Part shown: positions 16,426-25,450 of the stretch, piece after piece
Layout: each line of letters starts with the position of its first letter
How positions within the stretch are numbered: position 1 is the stretch's first letter
Source: Sulfurimonas sp. RIFOXYB12_FULL_35_9
GTDB taxonomy: Bacteria; Campylobacterota; Campylobacteria; Campylobacterales; Sulfurimonadaceae
DNA length: 58,473 bases
Assembly (NCBI GenBank): GCA_001829715.1
Contig: MICC01000109.1
Location: forward strand, 332-58,804
Direction of reading: 5' to 3'
Notes under the pieces: model-generated
What the model saw: the letters and a program-made list of their open reading frames with translations, nothing else
What the model was told of the DNA's origin: nothing
Databases searched by the model: none
Program-made: the position numbers and the translations under genes

Positions 16426-17273
16426 GAATTTTCTTCTTCTTCCTCCTGCTTTTCTCATTTTCTTATGGAGATAAACTACAAAGCACGGCAGATGGAGATC
16501 TTTTAATTAAAAAAATAAAAAGTTTGATAAATCCAGCTACGTTTGCCAAAGACAGGGCATATATAGATACTATTTTTTCTCCGAAAGAGGACTACTTCAC
16601 AAGTGATGGAAAAGTAAACTCTCTTAAAGTAATTAAAACTCTTAAGGAAAACGGTATTTTAAATCTTTTTTTTAAAAAGCCTCGCGATATTAATATAACT
16701 TTTAAAACTCAAGGTGAGCCTCAATTTTTTGTAAAAATCATGAGTGATTCCCTGCAAAACGTAGGCTACTATAGATATGTGACAAGCGAGTCTACTCTAA
16801 GCGAGTCAGAGTTTGTGTGGAAAATAAGCTTAACTTCTGAGTATGCGGCAGATCCACTTGTTCTTAGTCAGGAATTAAAAAAAAGCAATTGTGAGATAAT
16901 TGATATAATAAGAGAAAATGAGACCGACTGGGCGTATGTTGTAGATATGAAAAATGCCAGACTTGATGTAAGCGTGCTTGAAAATGCACAAGAGCATAGG
17001 TTAAAAAGATCTCTTTACGCATATTGGGTTGATGTTTCAAAAATAGATAAGTTGCAGATATCAAGCTCTGCTAGAAATGACTGGTATCCATATATTGCCT
17101 ATTATGATAAATTCTTAAGGCTTATAAGAGTTGAAAAAATAGATGAAAAAACAACGAATATATTGCTTCACAGCGGGCAGGGTACACATTATATAAAAAT
17201 TTCTGATATTTATACTCTTAAAAATATAAAAGACGATCTGGTTTTAATGCCAACATCTAAAAAATCAGAGTAA
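16419..17273 (+). CDS. Exported protein of unknown function
   Basis: Product of 284 residues with an N-terminal signal peptide (MVRIFFFFLLLFSFSYGDK, cleavage near residue 17). The mature part is mixed alpha/beta without a recognised motif. One cysteine (KKSNCEIIDI) makes a disulfide unlikely. The start overlaps the stop of the RodZ-like gene, suggesting an envelope partner of that protein. I do not recognise the family. Confidence 0.7.
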   Translation: MVRIFFFFLLLFSFSYGDKLQSTADGDLLIKKIKSLINPATFAKDRAYIDTIFSPKEDYFTSDGKVNSLKVIKTLKENGILNLFFKKPRDINITFKTQGEPQFFVKIMSDSLQNVGYYRYVTSESTLSESEFVWKISLTSEYAADPLVLSQELKKSNCEIIDIIRENETDWAYVVDMKNARLDVSVLENAQEHRLKRSLYAYWVDVSKIDKLQISSSARNDWYPYIAYYDKFLRLIRVEKIDEKTTNILLHSGQGTHYIKISDIYTLKNIKDDLVLMPTSKKSE

Positions 17274-17324
17274 TTCTATTTTTTTTTTGATAGAATACCG
17301 CTAATTATTTAAGCAGGATTATTG

Positions 17325-18545
17325 ATGTTTGACGAGATACAATTTGATAGAATGAAAAGATTGCCGAAGTATGTTTTTGCCGAGGTAAATGAGCTTAAAA
17401 TGGCTGAACGTAGAGCTGGTGTGGATGTTATAGATTTCTCTATGGGAAATCCCGACGGAGACACTCCTGAGCATATTAGAGAGAAGCTTATCGAGTCTGC
17501 CCAAAAAACAAAAACACATGGATATTCTGTTTCAAAAGGTATCCCAAAACTTTTGATTGCAATTGCCGATTGGTACAAGAGAAGATATGACTGTGATTTA
17601 GATCCCTCAACAGAGTGTGTCGCTACAATGGGTTCTAAAGAAGGGTATGCTCATCTAGCTTACGCTATTACAAATCCGGGTGATGTGGCTATCGTTCCAG
17701 ACCCAACCTACCCGATTCATGAGTACTCTTTCATTTTAGCAGGCGGAAATGTCGCTAAATTCGGAATCGAGTTTGATGAGGATTATAAACTTAATGAAGA
17801 TAAATTTTTTGAAGATTTAGAGAGAGTTTTTAAAGAGAGTTCACCAAAACCGAAATACGTTCTGGTTAATTTCCCTCACAATCCTACAACTGCAACCGTA
17901 ACTCAAGATTTTTATGTTCGTCTTGTTGCTATGGCAAAAGAGAAAAGATTTTATGTTATTAGCGATATCGCGTACGGCGATATAACTTTTGACGGATATG
18001 TAACACCGTCTATTATGAGTGTTCCGGGAGCAAAAGATGTTGCAGTTGAGAGTTTTACGCTCTCTAAAAGCTACAATATGGCAGGCTGGCGTGTCGGTTT
18101 CTTTGTAGGAAATAAAAAACTAATCGGGGCACTTCAAAAGATTAAATCATGGCTTGATTATGGAATGTTTACTCCAATTCAAGTTGCAGCAACGATTGCT
18201 CTTAACGGAGATCAGCAGTGCGTTCAAGATATTACGGATAAATACAACCACCGTCAAGAAGTTTTATTAGAAGCGTTTGATAGAGCCGGGTGGCATATAA
18301 GAAAAAATCAGGCAAGCATGTTCGTTTGGGCAAAACTGCCTGATTACTGTGCACATTTGGGTTCACTGGAATTCTCAAAAAGACTTCTCAAAGAGGCTGG
18401 TGTTGCAGTTGCTCCGGGAATTGGTTTTGGAGTATACGGAGATGAGTACGTACGTATAGCACTTATTGAAAATGACAACAGAATCCGTCAAGCGGCTAGA
18501 AATATTAAAGAGTTTTTAAAACAATTTCAAGACGAAAACAAATAA
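17325..18545 (+). CDS. PLP-dependent class I/II aminotransferase
   Basis: Product of 406 residues, fold-type I: MGSKEGYAHLAYAI, VNFPHNPTTATV, SDIAYGDITFDGY and the PLP lysine in SFTLSKSYNMAGWRVGFF. It resembles alanine and LL-diaminopimelate aminotransferases; substrate cannot be fixed from sequence. It is followed one base later by homoserine dehydrogenase, so a role in aspartate-family or alanine metabolism is likely. The start is ATG 17325 behind GCAGGA; a TTG three bases earlier is less likely. Confidence 0.88.
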   Translation: MFDEIQFDRMKRLPKYVFAEVNELKMAERRAGVDVIDFSMGNPDGDTPEHIREKLIESAQKTKTHGYSVSKGIPKLLIAIADWYKRRYDCDLDPSTECVATMGSKEGYAHLAYAITNPGDVAIVPDPTYPIHEYSFILAGGNVAKFGIEFDEDYKLNEDKFFEDLERVFKESSPKPKYVLVNFPHNPTTATVTQDFYVRLVAMAKEKRFYVISDIAYGDITFDGYVTPSIMSVPGAKDVAVESFTLSKSYNMAGWRVGFFVGNKKLIGALQKIKSWLDYGMFTPIQVAATIALNGDQQCVQDITDKYNHRQEVLLEAFDRAGWHIRKNQASMFVWAKLPDYCAHLGSLEFSKRLLKEAGVAVAPGIGFGVYGDEYVRIALIENDNRIRQAARNIKEFLKQFQDENK

Positions 18546-18546
18546 C

Positions 18547-19806
18547 ATGATTAAAGTCGGAATCATCGGTGTAGGTACTGTCGGAGCAAGTGTCGTAAAT
18601 ATTTTAAAAGACAATGCTGCTGTTATTTCTGCAAGAGCAGGTGTTGATATAGTAGCCAAGAGCGGTGTTGTAAAGAGTCTAAATAAAAAAAGAGATTTAG
18701 ATATAAAGCTTAGCGATAATGTTGACGATGTTTTAAATGATAGTGAAATTGATATAGTTGTAGAGCTTATGGGCGGTGTTGATGAGGCATTTGAAGTCGT
18801 AAAACGCGCGCTTAGAAGCGGTAAAGCAGTCGTCACGGCAAATAAAGCACTCTTGGCATACCACCGTTATGAACTTCAAGAGATTGCTAAAGATATCGCT
18901 TTTGAGTATGAAGCAAGTGTGGCAGGCGGTATTCCTATCATAAATGCTCTTCGTGACGGTCTTTCAGCTAATCATATAGAGTCGATTATGGGCATCTTAA
19001 ACGGTACATGTAACTACATGATGACTAAAATGACAAACGAAGGTGTCGCTTATGATGCTGTTTTGAAAGAGGCTCAGGAGCTTGGATATGCTGAAGCTGA
19101 TCCTACTTTTGATGTCGGCGGATACGATGCGGCACACAAACTTCTTATCCTCTCAAGTATCGCCTATGGAATTGATGCAAAACCTGAGGATATTCTCATA
19201 GAGGGGATACAAAATATCTCTCAAGACGATATCACATTTGCAAAAGAGTTTGGATATGTTATAAAACTTTTGGGAATCGCCAAAAAAGATAAAAATGAGG
19301 TTGAGCTTAGAGTTCATGCGTCTTTAATCAAAAAAGAAGCAATGATAGCAAAAATCGACGGTGTCATGAACGGTATCAGCGTAGTAGGCGATAAAGTAGG
19401 CGAGACGCTTTACTACGGCGCAGGTGCAGGCGGAGATGCAACTGCAAGTGCGGTTGTTGCAAACATCATAGATATTGCAAGAAGCGGGAAAAGTAAGCCG
19501 ATGTTAGGCTTTGACAAGCCTATGGAAGCCGGACTTACTCTAAAACCGATACAAAATATAGAGTCAAAATATTACCTTCGCACAAATGTTTCGGATAAGA
19601 TTGGCGTATTGGCACGTATTACTAAAATTTTTGAAGAAAATAATATCTCAATAGAAACTATACTCCAACGCCCTTCATCAAACGGAAGCGTAAATCTGCT
19701 TATTTCTACTCATATCGCATTTGAGAGAGATATTCAAGCTCTTATCTCTTCACTTGAGAAGTTAGAATTCGTAAACTTTAAGCCCGTAATGATTAGGATA
19801 GTGTAA
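18547..19806 (+). CDS. hom: Homoserine dehydrogenase
   Basis: Product of 419 residues. It reduces aspartate semialdehyde to homoserine for threonine and methionine synthesis. N-terminal Rossmann motif VGIIGVGTVGASVV; VTANKALLAYH; catalytic-core signatures AGGIPIINALRDGL, GILNGTCNYMMTKM and ELGYAEADPTFDVGGYDAAHK; C-terminal ACT domain (about 345-419) starting YYLRTNVSDKIGVLARIT, the likely threonine feedback site. It is separated by one base from the aminotransferase and 6 nt from the SDR gene. Confidence 0.96.
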   Translation: MIKVGIIGVGTVGASVVNILKDNAAVISARAGVDIVAKSGVVKSLNKKRDLDIKLSDNVDDVLNDSEIDIVVELMGGVDEAFEVVKRALRSGKAVVTANKALLAYHRYELQEIAKDIAFEYEASVAGGIPIINALRDGLSANHIESIMGILNGTCNYMMTKMTNEGVAYDAVLKEAQELGYAEADPTFDVGGYDAAHKLLILSSIAYGIDAKPEDILIEGIQNISQDDITFAKEFGYVIKLLGIAKKDKNEVELRVHASLIKKEAMIAKIDGVMNGISVVGDKVGETLYYGAGAGGDATASAVVANIIDIARSGKSKPMLGFDKPMEAGLTLKPIQNIESKYYLRTNVSDKIGVLARITKIFEENNISIETILQRPSSNGSVNLLISTHIAFERDIQALISSLEKLEFVNFKPVMIRIV

Positions 19807-19812
19807 AAAGCA

Positions 19813-20541
19813 TTGAGAATCTTAATCACCGGTGCAAGCAGCGGAATAGGGCGAGAACTTGCGAAGCTCTACGCTACAAAAGATAACGAACTTATATTGT
19901 TAGCCCGTAGAGAAGATAGACTTCAAGAATTACAATCGCAACTTTTAAAAGCAAAAAGCGTTGAAATAGTCGTAGCCGATGTCGGTGAGTTTGATACACT
20001 GCAAGAAAAAATAAGAGATATGGGTGCTGTTGATATGGTGATTCTCAATGCCGGCATATCTTTAGGGCACTCTTTAGAGATGACTCCTTTTAAAGATTTT
20101 AAAAAACTCTATGATGTAAATCTGCTCTCAAATCATGCTATTTTAGAAATTTTACTACCTCATTTTAAATCTCAAGGTAGCGGTAAAATAGTTTTTATCT
20201 CTTCTCTTGCTTCACTATTTTCCATGCCTAGTTCAAAAGCTTACAGCTCCTCTAAAAGAGCTTTAAATGCCTATGCCGAGGGAATAAGATATAAGTGTAA
20301 ACCTTATGGAATAAAAGTTATAAATATACTTCCCGGATTTATAAAAAGCGAATTAACCGACAAAAACAGCTTTCACATGCCATTTTTGCTAAGCACAGAG
20401 GACGGGGCAAAAATAATCAAAAGAGCGATAGATAAAAATAAAAAATTCTATCCGTTTCCGAAAAGATTTTACTTTTTTATACTTCTTTTTAGGCTTTTTC
20501 CCGACTTTATAAAGCAGAAGATAATAAAATCGGCGTTATGA
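19813..20541 (+). CDS. Short-chain dehydrogenase/reductase
   Basis: Product of 242 residues starting at a TTG (MRILITGASSGIG). Classical SDR signatures: TGASSGIGRE for NAD(P), LNAGIS, SS in VFISSLASL, and the catalytic YSSSK. The C-terminus has a hydrophobic segment (FYFFILLFRLF), so it may be membrane-associated. Substrate is unknown. Third gene of the aminotransferase-hom-SDR run. Confidence 0.85.
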   Translation: MRILITGASSGIGRELAKLYATKDNELILLARREDRLQELQSQLLKAKSVEIVVADVGEFDTLQEKIRDMGAVDMVILNAGISLGHSLEMTPFKDFKKLYDVNLLSNHAILEILLPHFKSQGSGKIVFISSLASLFSMPSSKAYSSSKRALNAYAEGIRYKCKPYGIKVINILPGFIKSELTDKNSFHMPFLLSTEDGAKIIKRAIDKNKKFYPFPKRFYFFILLFRLFPDFIKQKIIKSAL

Positions 20542-20626
20542 CTTTTAAGAGACAAAAGTGTAAAATCACCCAATTTAAATACGCTTATCGGACAAAATAG
20601 AGTCCTATAGCATCAAAAATCAATAA

Positions 20627-22702
20627 ATGGCAGATTTTATGGAAAACACAAAGACGATAGATAGCGTTTGTACTTATTGCGGTGTCGGTTGCGACATTGC
20701 CGCATATGTCAAAGATAATAAGATTATAAAGATTTTCGCTCATCCAGACGGTGTAGTTTCGCAAGGAAAACTTTGCGTTAAAGGGAAGTACGGATTTGAT
20801 TTTGTAGACTCAAAAGAGAGACTTAGCATACCAAGAATTAAAAAAAGATTTTTAGAAAAGAATCCTGCCATAAAAGATGCAATAGCCTCATCTTTGGTTG
20901 AACTTGATGATGTTTGGTTTGAGTGTGATTTAGACTCTGCTACAACTGCCTCGGCGATGAAACTTCAGGATATTCATACTAGATTCGGTCGGAAAAGTAT
21001 AGCCTCTATCGGAGGGGCAAGAACTTCATGTGAGAGCGTCTATCTTTTTCAAAAATTTACACGCCACACTCTCAACTCACCGCATGTAGACAACTGTGCG
21101 AGAGTCTGTCACTCTCCGTCTCTTAAAGGAATGCGAACGACTATCGGCGAAGGTGCGGCGACAAATCCGTATAACGACATCTACAACTGCGAATTTATGA
21201 TTGTTATCGGATCTAACACTATAGAAGCGCATCCTATAATTGCAAACCGTATTGTTGAGGTAGCGGTAAAGCATGACAATATGGCTGTATTTGACGTAAG
21301 AGAAATCAAGCTTCATAAATTTGCAAAATATAAAGCTATTATGCCATATGAAGCGAATCTTCTGGTCTTAAATATGCTTGCATACGTCATTATAACCGAA
21401 GAGCTTTACAGCGATAGTTTTATAGCTGAGAGGACAAAAGGCTTTGATGAGTTTAAAGATAAAATTTTAAATGATCCATACGCTAATCCGAAATATTTTG
21501 AGAATATTGAAGGGTATGAGTATTTAGGAAAGATGATTCCAAAGATTGCCAGAGAGTATGCTCTTAAAAAGTCTATGATATTTTGGGGTCTGGGAATTAC
21601 TGAACATATAGACGGCTCTTATGCTGTTATGGCTATAACTCATCTTGCTCTAATGACCGGAAATATCGGAAAAAGCGGGGCAGGGTTAATGCCGTTAAGA
21701 GGGCAGAATAATGTTCAGGGCGCATGTGATATGGGAATGCTTCCGTACTACGACCCAGACTACCAAACGCCTAAAGAGATTGGTTTGATGACGCCGCAAC
21801 TTGTCGATAAGATGCTCTCAGGTGACATAAAAGCTGTTCTAAATATGGGTGAGGATTTGATGCATATCCATCCAAATATAAACAAGATAGAAAAAGCTCT
21901 GCAAAATCTAGATTTTTTGATGGTGCAGGAACTATTTATGACAGAGATAGCTCAAAGAGCGGATATTGTTATAGGGGTGAAATCTGCGTATGAGAAAACG
22001 GGCGTTTATATAAATGCAATGAGAAGACTGCATCTTTCTCAGCCGCTTGTAGAGTCTGATTTACCGGATGATTGGGAAGTTGTTCAGATGTTAGATAATA
22101 AAATGGGCGGCAACTATGCTTATAAAAATTCAAATCAGATCTGGGATGAGGTTCGTGAAGTAGCATACCGCCGTTTTAGCGGAGCATCATATATTAGGTT
22201 GGAAAGACACAGAAAAAGAGGGCTTCAATGGCCTGTTCATACCGAAGATACTCCGATACTTCATCAGCTTGATTTTAGAACGGATGACGGTTTGGGCGAG
22301 TTTCACTACCATCAGTACAAACTCCGTGGCATGGTTGAAGAGATTGTAAATAAAAGTTTGAGCGGTTACTATCTAACTACGGGCAGAACGATTGCTATGT
22401 ATAACAACTCGGCTCAAACAAAGCAGACACCGAGTTTGATGGAGAAATATAGTGAAGATCTGCTTTTGGTAAATGAGGGCGATGCCTGCGATTTTACAAG
22501 CGAGAGGGTGATTTTAAAAAGCCAAAATGGGCAAACAGCCTCTTTGAGAGTAAAATTTACGGATAAAGTAGAGCCGAAAACCATTTTTACGACGTTTCAT
22601 CATGCAGACTCTAAAATCAATGCACTTTTTGGAGACGAGAGAGATGAGCTGATTTTAACTCCTGCTTTTAAATCTATAAAAGTTGAAGTTATAAACGTTT
22701 AG
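20627..22702 (+). CDS. Formate dehydrogenase-type molybdopterin oxidoreductase, catalytic subunit (Cys form)
   Basis: Product of 691 residues. N-terminal 4Fe-4S motif Cys15-x2-Cys18-x3-Cys22 with Cys50 (KLCVKG). The metal ligand region NCARVCHSPS has Cys161 next to His162, the position held by selenocysteine in E. coli FdhF (ARVUHGPS). MPT-binding segments include MTGNIGKSGAGL and LRGQNNVQGACDMG. There is no Tat signal, so it is cytoplasmic. No beta or gamma electron-transfer subunit is nearby, so the partner must be encoded elsewhere or the enzyme works alone. yraN follows directly. Formate as substrate is inferred. Confidence 0.82.
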   Translation: MADFMENTKTIDSVCTYCGVGCDIAAYVKDNKIIKIFAHPDGVVSQGKLCVKGKYGFDFVDSKERLSIPRIKKRFLEKNPAIKDAIASSLVELDDVWFECDLDSATTASAMKLQDIHTRFGRKSIASIGGARTSCESVYLFQKFTRHTLNSPHVDNCARVCHSPSLKGMRTTIGEGAATNPYNDIYNCEFMIVIGSNTIEAHPIIANRIVEVAVKHDNMAVFDVREIKLHKFAKYKAIMPYEANLLVLNMLAYVIITEELYSDSFIAERTKGFDEFKDKILNDPYANPKYFENIEGYEYLGKMIPKIAREYALKKSMIFWGLGITEHIDGSYAVMAITHLALMTGNIGKSGAGLMPLRGQNNVQGACDMGMLPYYDPDYQTPKEIGLMTPQLVDKMLSGDIKAVLNMGEDLMHIHPNINKIEKALQNLDFLMVQELFMTEIAQRADIVIGVKSAYEKTGVYINAMRRLHLSQPLVESDLPDDWEVVQMLDNKMGGNYAYKNSNQIWDEVREVAYRRFSGASYIRLERHRKRGLQWPVHTEDTPILHQLDFRTDDGLGEFHYHQYKLRGMVEEIVNKSLSGYYLTTGRTIAMYNNSAQTKQTPSLMEKYSEDLLLVNEGDACDFTSERVILKSQNGQTASLRVKFTDKVEPKTIFTTFHHADSKINALFGDERDELILTPAFKSIKVEVINV

Positions 22703-23032
22703 ATGAGCAGAGCAAAGGGAAATGCAGCCGAAGATAAAGCTTGCGAATTTCTTGTTAAAAAAAAATTTAGAGTCATAGAGCGAAATTTTTACTCCCGTTT
22801 TGGAGAGATAGACATTATCGCTCTTATGGATAATGTCATCCATTTTGTAGAGGTAAAGAGCGCACTTGATTATGAACTTGCCGTTCAAAATATCACAAAG
22901 AGCAAGCTTTCAAAGTTGATAAAAACCGGTGATATTTACCTGAAAAAAAACGCTCTGAACGTAAACTACATGTATGATGCCGTTATAGTGACACCGCAAA
23001 AAATTTGGCATTTGGAAAATATAACTATTTAG
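22703..23032 (+). CDS. UPF0102 (YraN) family nuclease-like protein
   Basis: Product of 109 residues: KGNAAEDKACEFLVKKKFRVIERNFYSRFGEIDIIALMDN then HFVEVKSA, the YraN pattern with endonuclease-like GEIDII and EVK. Members have a Holliday-resolvase-like fold of unknown role. The ATG directly follows the stop of the preceding gene. It converges with the next gene, sharing 4 nt. Confidence 0.9.
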   Translation: MSRAKGNAAEDKACEFLVKKKFRVIERNFYSRFGEIDIIALMDNVIHFVEVKSALDYELAVQNITKSKLSKLIKTGDIYLKKNALNVNYMYDAVIVTPQKIWHLENITI

Positions 23033-23715
23033 CAGTAAATATGGAGTTGAGGGCATAAAAAACACCCAACCCCATGCGGCTTTTTAGAGTAAAACTTTTT
23101 GCCATGTTGTACTATGAGAGAATGAAACTCTTGGTAGGTCCTAAGCAGCTCTTTTTCATCTTTTATGCACTCTTTTAGGGAGTTTTGCATAAGGGATTTT
23201 ATTTCGCCGTATTTGGCTCTCTCCTCTACAAAACCTAACTCTACCAACAATCTTTTTGTATAAGCGTCTACTTTAAACTCCGGCTGGTTGTAGCCGTATA
23301 AAAGTATGGAATCAGCCGTTTCTTCACCGATACCTTTTACATGTAGCAATGCTTCTCTTGAGGGAGTTGCACCGTTTAAATTTTTGTAAAACTTTATAAA
23401 CTCTAAAATATATTTTGCCTTTTGGTTGAAGTAGCCGGATGGTCTGATAGCCTCTTTTAGATCTTCTATCTTCATAAGTTCTATTGCATCTGCGTTTAGA
23501 GCATTTTTTTTATAGAGGTTGTTTAGTGATTTTTCTACCGAAATAAATGTCGTGTTTTGAGTAAGAATAGAGCCAAGACAAACCTCAAAGATTTCATTGC
23601 CATTTCTTGGAAAGTTGTATTCTAGTTTATGATAGCCGTAGCCGGTTATCGGCCACCAGCCCTGAGCACCGTACTCATCATATAGAAGTCTGTATATTTT
23701 GTAAATTTTGTTCAT
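23029..23715 (-). CDS. Endonuclease III-like 3-methyladenine DNA glycosylase (MagIII-like)
   Basis: HhH-GPD glycosylase of 228 residues: LGSILTQNTTF, the hairpin LHVKGIGEETADSILLYG and catalytic-type Asp in FKVDAYTKRLL. The endonuclease III lyase lysine (GxGxKTA) is replaced by Glu (GIGEETA), and the C-terminus lacks the full four-cysteine FeS loop (only CFLC and a last Cys). Both traits match Helicobacter MagIII, a monofunctional 3-methyladenine glycosylase. The start overlaps the stop of the AEC gene by 4 nt. Confidence 0.82.
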   Translation of the reverse strand: MNKIYKIYRLLYDEYGAQGWWPITGYGYHKLEYNFPRNGNEIFEVCLGSILTQNTTFISVEKSLNNLYKKNALNADAIELMKIEDLKEAIRPSGYFNQKAKYILEFIKFYKNLNGATPSREALLHVKGIGEETADSILLYGYNQPEFKVDAYTKRLLVELGFVEERAKYGEIKSLMQNSLKECIKDEKELLRTYQEFHSLIVQHGKKFYSKKPHGVGCFLCPQLHIYC

Positions 23716-24620
23716 AGATAAGATAAAACCTTGACGCCTAAAAAAATTGCGCCTAAAAAAATGACGGAAGAGATAAAAACAAGAGCGGTTACGACTTTGG
23801 GCTTACAGTCATACAGTGATGCAAAGTTGACATTTGCTATTGCCAGAGGGACTAAAAGCTCTATAAAAATTATCCCTTTTATCATCGCATCTAACTCTAT
23901 ATTGCAGAGGACTAAAAAGGCGATGCTTGGCAAAAATATAAACTTCAGGCTCATAACCCATGTAGTTAAACTTCTGCTTATCTCATTTATCTTTGTGCCA
24001 TAAAGGTATATTCCAAATAAAAATAGCTGCATGACTATGGAGGCATACGCACCCATCATAAGCATTTTCATTATCTCTTCGCTTGGTTTATAACCATTTA
24101 TACTTAAAAATATGGCAACGCCTGCCGCCCAGAGAATAGGAAGTTTCACTATATTTTTTAGTGAAGCTTTAGCGTCAAAACTGCCTCTTGAGTAGTAGTA
24201 GACACCAACTGTGTAAACTATAAATACATTCATGAGGTTGATAATAGTAGTGTAGGGAATAGACTCTTCCCCAAAAATAGCTATGTTTAGAGGTATTCCT
24301 AAGTTTCCGGTGTTTCCGATGATTGCAGCTACTGTTGCGATAGAGTACTCTTTTTGATCAGAGAAAAGTTTTTTCGCTACAATCGCCGAGATTATTAAAA
24401 CTAAAACAGATATAAAGAGATAAATTGACGGTGCAAAAAAGAGAGTGGCATCCACAGGACGAATCAAAAGTCCCCAAAATGTTAGAAAAATTTGTAGAAA
24501 ATAGACATTTATAAGCGTAATGGTTTTATCGTCAATAGCCTCTTTAAAGCTCATTTTTGCAATAAAACCGATAACTATAAAGATGTAAATAGCCAAAATT
24601 GAAAATATTATTGAACTCAT
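23712..24620 (-). CDS. AEC family transporter
   Basis: Product of 302 residues with about ten hydrophobic segments, including the family signature IGNTGNLGIPLNIAIFGEES in the fifth. AEC carriers export or import organic anions and amino acids; the substrate is unknown. Two starts are possible: a TTG at 24659, or the ATG at 24620 used here. The ATG lies 7 nt after a minus-strand TATAAT box (24628-24633), a leaderless-type layout. It is followed by the MagIII-like gene with a 4-nt overlap. Confidence 0.85.
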   Translation of the reverse strand: MSSIIFSILAIYIFIVIGFIAKMSFKEAIDDKTITLINVYFLQIFLTFWGLLIRPVDATLFFAPSIYLFISVLVLIISAIVAKKLFSDQKEYSIATVAAIIGNTGNLGIPLNIAIFGEESIPYTTIINLMNVFIVYTVGVYYYSRGSFDAKASLKNIVKLPILWAAGVAIFLSINGYKPSEEIMKMLMMGAYASIVMQLFLFGIYLYGTKINEISRSLTTWVMSLKFIFLPSIAFLVLCNIELDAMIKGIIFIELLVPLAIANVNFASLYDCKPKVVTALVFISSVIFLGAIFLGVKVLSYL

Positions 24621-24627
24621 AAGTGGG

Positions 24628-24633
24628 ATTATA
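24628..24633 (-). promoter_or_regulatory. -10 box, leaderless-type, of AEC transporter gene
   Basis: TATAAT then CCCACTT then ATG on the minus strand. A second TATAAT at 24644-24649 on the plus strand serves the divergent thioredoxin gene. Confidence 0.4.
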
Positions 24634-24676
24634 ACAGATAGTGTATAATTTAAAATCAAAAAAGGGGCGTTAAAGC

Positions 24677-24997
24677 ATGCAAAATATAGAAGATATTAAA
24701 AAAAACATAAATGAAAATTTAGCCGTAATGCTCTATTTTTCAGCTCCTACATGCAATGTATGTCATGCACTAAAACCAAAATTAGTCGGTGCAATCGAAG
24801 ATAATTTTAAAGAGTTTAAGATAGTGAACATCGATACATCAATAGAACAAGAAACAGCTGCTTACTTTAGCGTTTTTGCTATACCGACTGTTTTGATATT
24901 TTTAGACGGCAAAGAGTTTTTAAGAAAATCCAGACATATGAGTATAGATGAAATTATAAGAGAGATAAAAAGACCTTACGAAATTATGAATTCATAA
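24677..24997 (+). CDS. Thioredoxin-family protein
   Basis: Product of 106 residues with a thioredoxin fold: VMLYFSAPTCNVCHALKPKL (active-site Cys26-Asn-Val-Cys29) and cis-proline in FAIPTVLIFLDGKE. There is no signal peptide, so it is cytosolic. The CNVC site differs from the CGPC of housekeeping thioredoxin, so it is likely a specialised reductase. GGGGC lies 10 nt before the ATG; a TATAAT 27 nt upstream is the promoter. Confidence 0.88.
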   Translation: MQNIEDIKKNINENLAVMLYFSAPTCNVCHALKPKLVGAIEDNFKEFKIVNIDTSIEQETAAYFSVFAIPTVLIFLDGKEFLRKSRHMSIDEIIREIKRPYEIMNS

Positions 24998-25158
24998 AAC
25001 ATACTTCTATTCTATTGCTGTTAATTTATTAACGAAATCTAGAATAAATATGTTTCAATTTGTTACAAAATCAAAAAAAATCTAAATTTAATAATATTTA
25101 ATAACGCTAAGATATATAAAATGATACTATTTAATAATTTATGTTAAAAGGAGTTAGT

Positions 25159-25413
25159 ATGAAGTTGTTATCGTTATTGTTAGTCGGAGTTTCTCTCTCT
25201 TTTGGGTCTATAGATATAAATAAAGCGGATAAAAAAGAGCTTATGAATATTAACGGAGTAGGTGAAGCAAAAGCAAATGCTATTGTTGATTACAGAACAA
25301 AGCATAACTGCTTTAAAAATATTGAAGAGATAAAAGAAGTCAAAGGTTTTGGCGATAAGTTTTTAGAAAAAAATAAAGGTAAAATTATTGCCGGCGAGTG
25401 TAAGAAAAAGTAG
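25159..25413 (+). CDS. ComEA-like helix-hairpin-helix protein
   Basis: Product of 84 residues with a signal peptide (MKLLSLLLVGVSLSFGSI) and one HhH pair: INKADKKELMNINGVGEAKANAIVDYR and then EIKEVKGFGDKFLEKN. It resembles the DNA-binding domain of ComEA, the periplasmic competence receptor, in its short form. The start at 25159 follows AAAGGAG; the ATG at 25141 adds six residues and no ribosome site. A strong hairpin follows the stop. Cys codons near both ends (HNCF and GECKKK) could form a disulfide. Confidence 0.82.
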   Translation: MKLLSLLLVGVSLSFGSIDINKADKKELMNINGVGEAKANAIVDYRTKHNCFKNIEEIKEVKGFGDKFLEKNKGKIIAGECKKK

Positions 25414-25421
25414 TTTTTTAT

Positions 25422-25448
25422 ATCTGCATGTACAAGTTACATGTAGAT
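25422..25448. terminator. Bidirectional terminator hairpin
   Basis: ATCTGCATGTA and TACATGTAGAT (11 bp with one G-U pair, 5-nt loop) lie between the convergent ComEA-like and SpoU genes. Confidence 0.65.
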
Positions 25449-25450
25449 AT

